NCBI RefSeq assembly: GCF_006376685.1
Contig: NZ_VEWL01000012.1
Location: 62,001-126,000, forward strand
Direction: 5' to 3'
Length of the DNA: 64,000 nucleotides
Origin: Ochrobactrum teleogrylli
Lineage (GTDB): Bacteria > Pseudomonadota > Alphaproteobacteria > Rhizobiales > Rhizobiaceae
The position numbers and the translations under genes were made by a program. Of this stretch, positions 63,626-64,000 are shown in pieces (the first letter of the stretch is position 1; the number at the start of each line of letters is the position of its first letter). The notes beneath the pieces were generated by a model. That model ran no database searches and was not told the DNA's origin. It was given only the letters and a program-made list of their open reading frames with translations.

Positions 63626-64000
63626 ATGAAACCAGCAATCGAGCAACTCTTCCCCGGTTTCGAAATGCAATATGTTGAAACGGACGGGGTCTGTTTTGCT
63701 GTCACGACAGGCGGACAAGGTATGCCGATCCTGCTGCTGCACGGTTATCCGGAAACCATGGCCGCATGGCACCGGATCGCACCGGTATTGGCGCAATCCT
63801 ACACTGTCGTTGTCCCGGATTTGCCGGGCTATGGGCGCAGTCGCATCACTTCCAATCCAACTGGTGCAGGATCCAAGCGACGCATGGCCGCAAGTCTGGT
63901 CGAGTTGATGCAGACGCTCGGTCACGACCGGTTTGTTGTGGTCGGGCATGATCGCGGCGGTCGGGTCGCCTATCGTATGGCACTGGACCATCCGGGCAAG
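63626..64000 (+). CDS. Alpha/beta hydrolase, haloacetate-dehalogenase-like (partial)
   Basis: The frame from ATG 63626 stays open to the right edge, giving 125 residues. It has the oxyanion motif LLLHGYPETMAAWHR (about residue 38), VVPDLPGYGRS (about 66) and the nucleophile elbow VVVGHDRGGRVAYRMALDHP (about 104), in which the nucleophile is Asp rather than Ser. Asp in GHDRGG is typical of fluoroacetate/haloacetate dehalogenases and epoxide hydrolases. The acid and His of the triad lie beyond the window. It is divergent from xylF and probably unrelated to it. Confidence 0.85.
   Translation, partial: MKPAIEQLFPGFEMQYVETDGVCFAVTTGGQGMPILLLHGYPETMAAWHRIAPVLAQSYTVVVPDLPGYGRSRITSNPTGAGSKRRMAASLVELMQTLGHDRFVVVGHDRGGRVAYRMALDHPGK

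Noticed and set aside
1..64000. CRISPR arrays, tRNA or rRNA genes, insertion sequences, phage genes
   Set aside because: I looked for regular spaced repeats, cloverleaf-like segments, transposase motifs and integrases and found none.

Overview
The window comes from an alphaproteobacterium of the Brucellaceae, most likely an Ochrobactrum-type Brucella and probably its second chromosome. The main evidence is the left edge, which carries the tail of the erythritol operon (eryB, eryC, eryD) followed by eryR, eryH, eryI, fba and fbp in the order known from Brucella. The accessory content (two HAAT-type transporters, several class III CoA-transferases, a tripartite tricarboxylate transporter, siderophore and xylose uptake) fits a soil or rhizosphere relative rather than a classical host-restricted Brucella. 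Identification is from recognition of families, not from a search.

Region 1 (1-14.0 kb) is tetritol/tetrulose metabolism. Erythritol carbon goes through EryB, EryC, EryH and EryI to D-erythrose 4-phosphate, and fbp-fba connect the triose and hexose phosphates. A shared operator-like 13-mer links eryR to the fbp promoter, with a possible small leader ORF upstream of fbp. A second module (SorC regulator, fused DhaKL kinase, ribose-type ABC transporter) probably imports and phosphorylates a tetrulose or dihydroxyacetone-like sugar, and a dead DhaL fragment follows it. Region 2 (14.1-19.0 kb) holds a large autotransporter and an Lrp/AsnC regulator separated by an AT-rich intergenic region with strong dyads.

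Region 3 (19.0-39.3 kb) is about 20 kb of genes on the minus strand: two branched-chain-type (HAAT) ABC transporters, three class III CoA-transferases, two MaoC/hot-dog hydratases, a CitE-like lyase, a Cys-less isochorismatase-fold protein, a metallo-beta-lactamase lactonase, an SDR, a 3-hydroxyisobutyrate-dehydrogenase-like enzyme and an FCD-type GntR regulator. Three perfect and two degenerate copies of the palindrome ATAATGCATTAT lie at its promoters. The CoA-transferase/hydratase/lyase trio matches the logic of itaconate or mesaconate/citramalate degradation. A divergent TctCBA carboxylate transporter (39.8-43.1 kb) sits beside it and contains three consecutive strong hairpins.

Region 4 (43.1-48.0 kb) is a LuxR-type regulator divergent from a two-component flavin monooxygenase operon with an alpha/beta hydrolase and an MFS transporter. 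Region 5 (48.1-58.8 kb) is a siderophore uptake island (ECF sigma, FecR, TonB receptor, binding protein, siderophore-interacting protein, two permeases, ATPase, ABC exporter) in which the sigma factor, the receptor and the exporter each carry an apparent inactivating lesion. Region 6 (59.2-64.0 kb) is xylFGH for D-xylose uptake and the start of a haloacetate-dehalogenase-like hydrolase. I see no rRNA, tRNA, CRISPR array, insertion sequence or phage gene.
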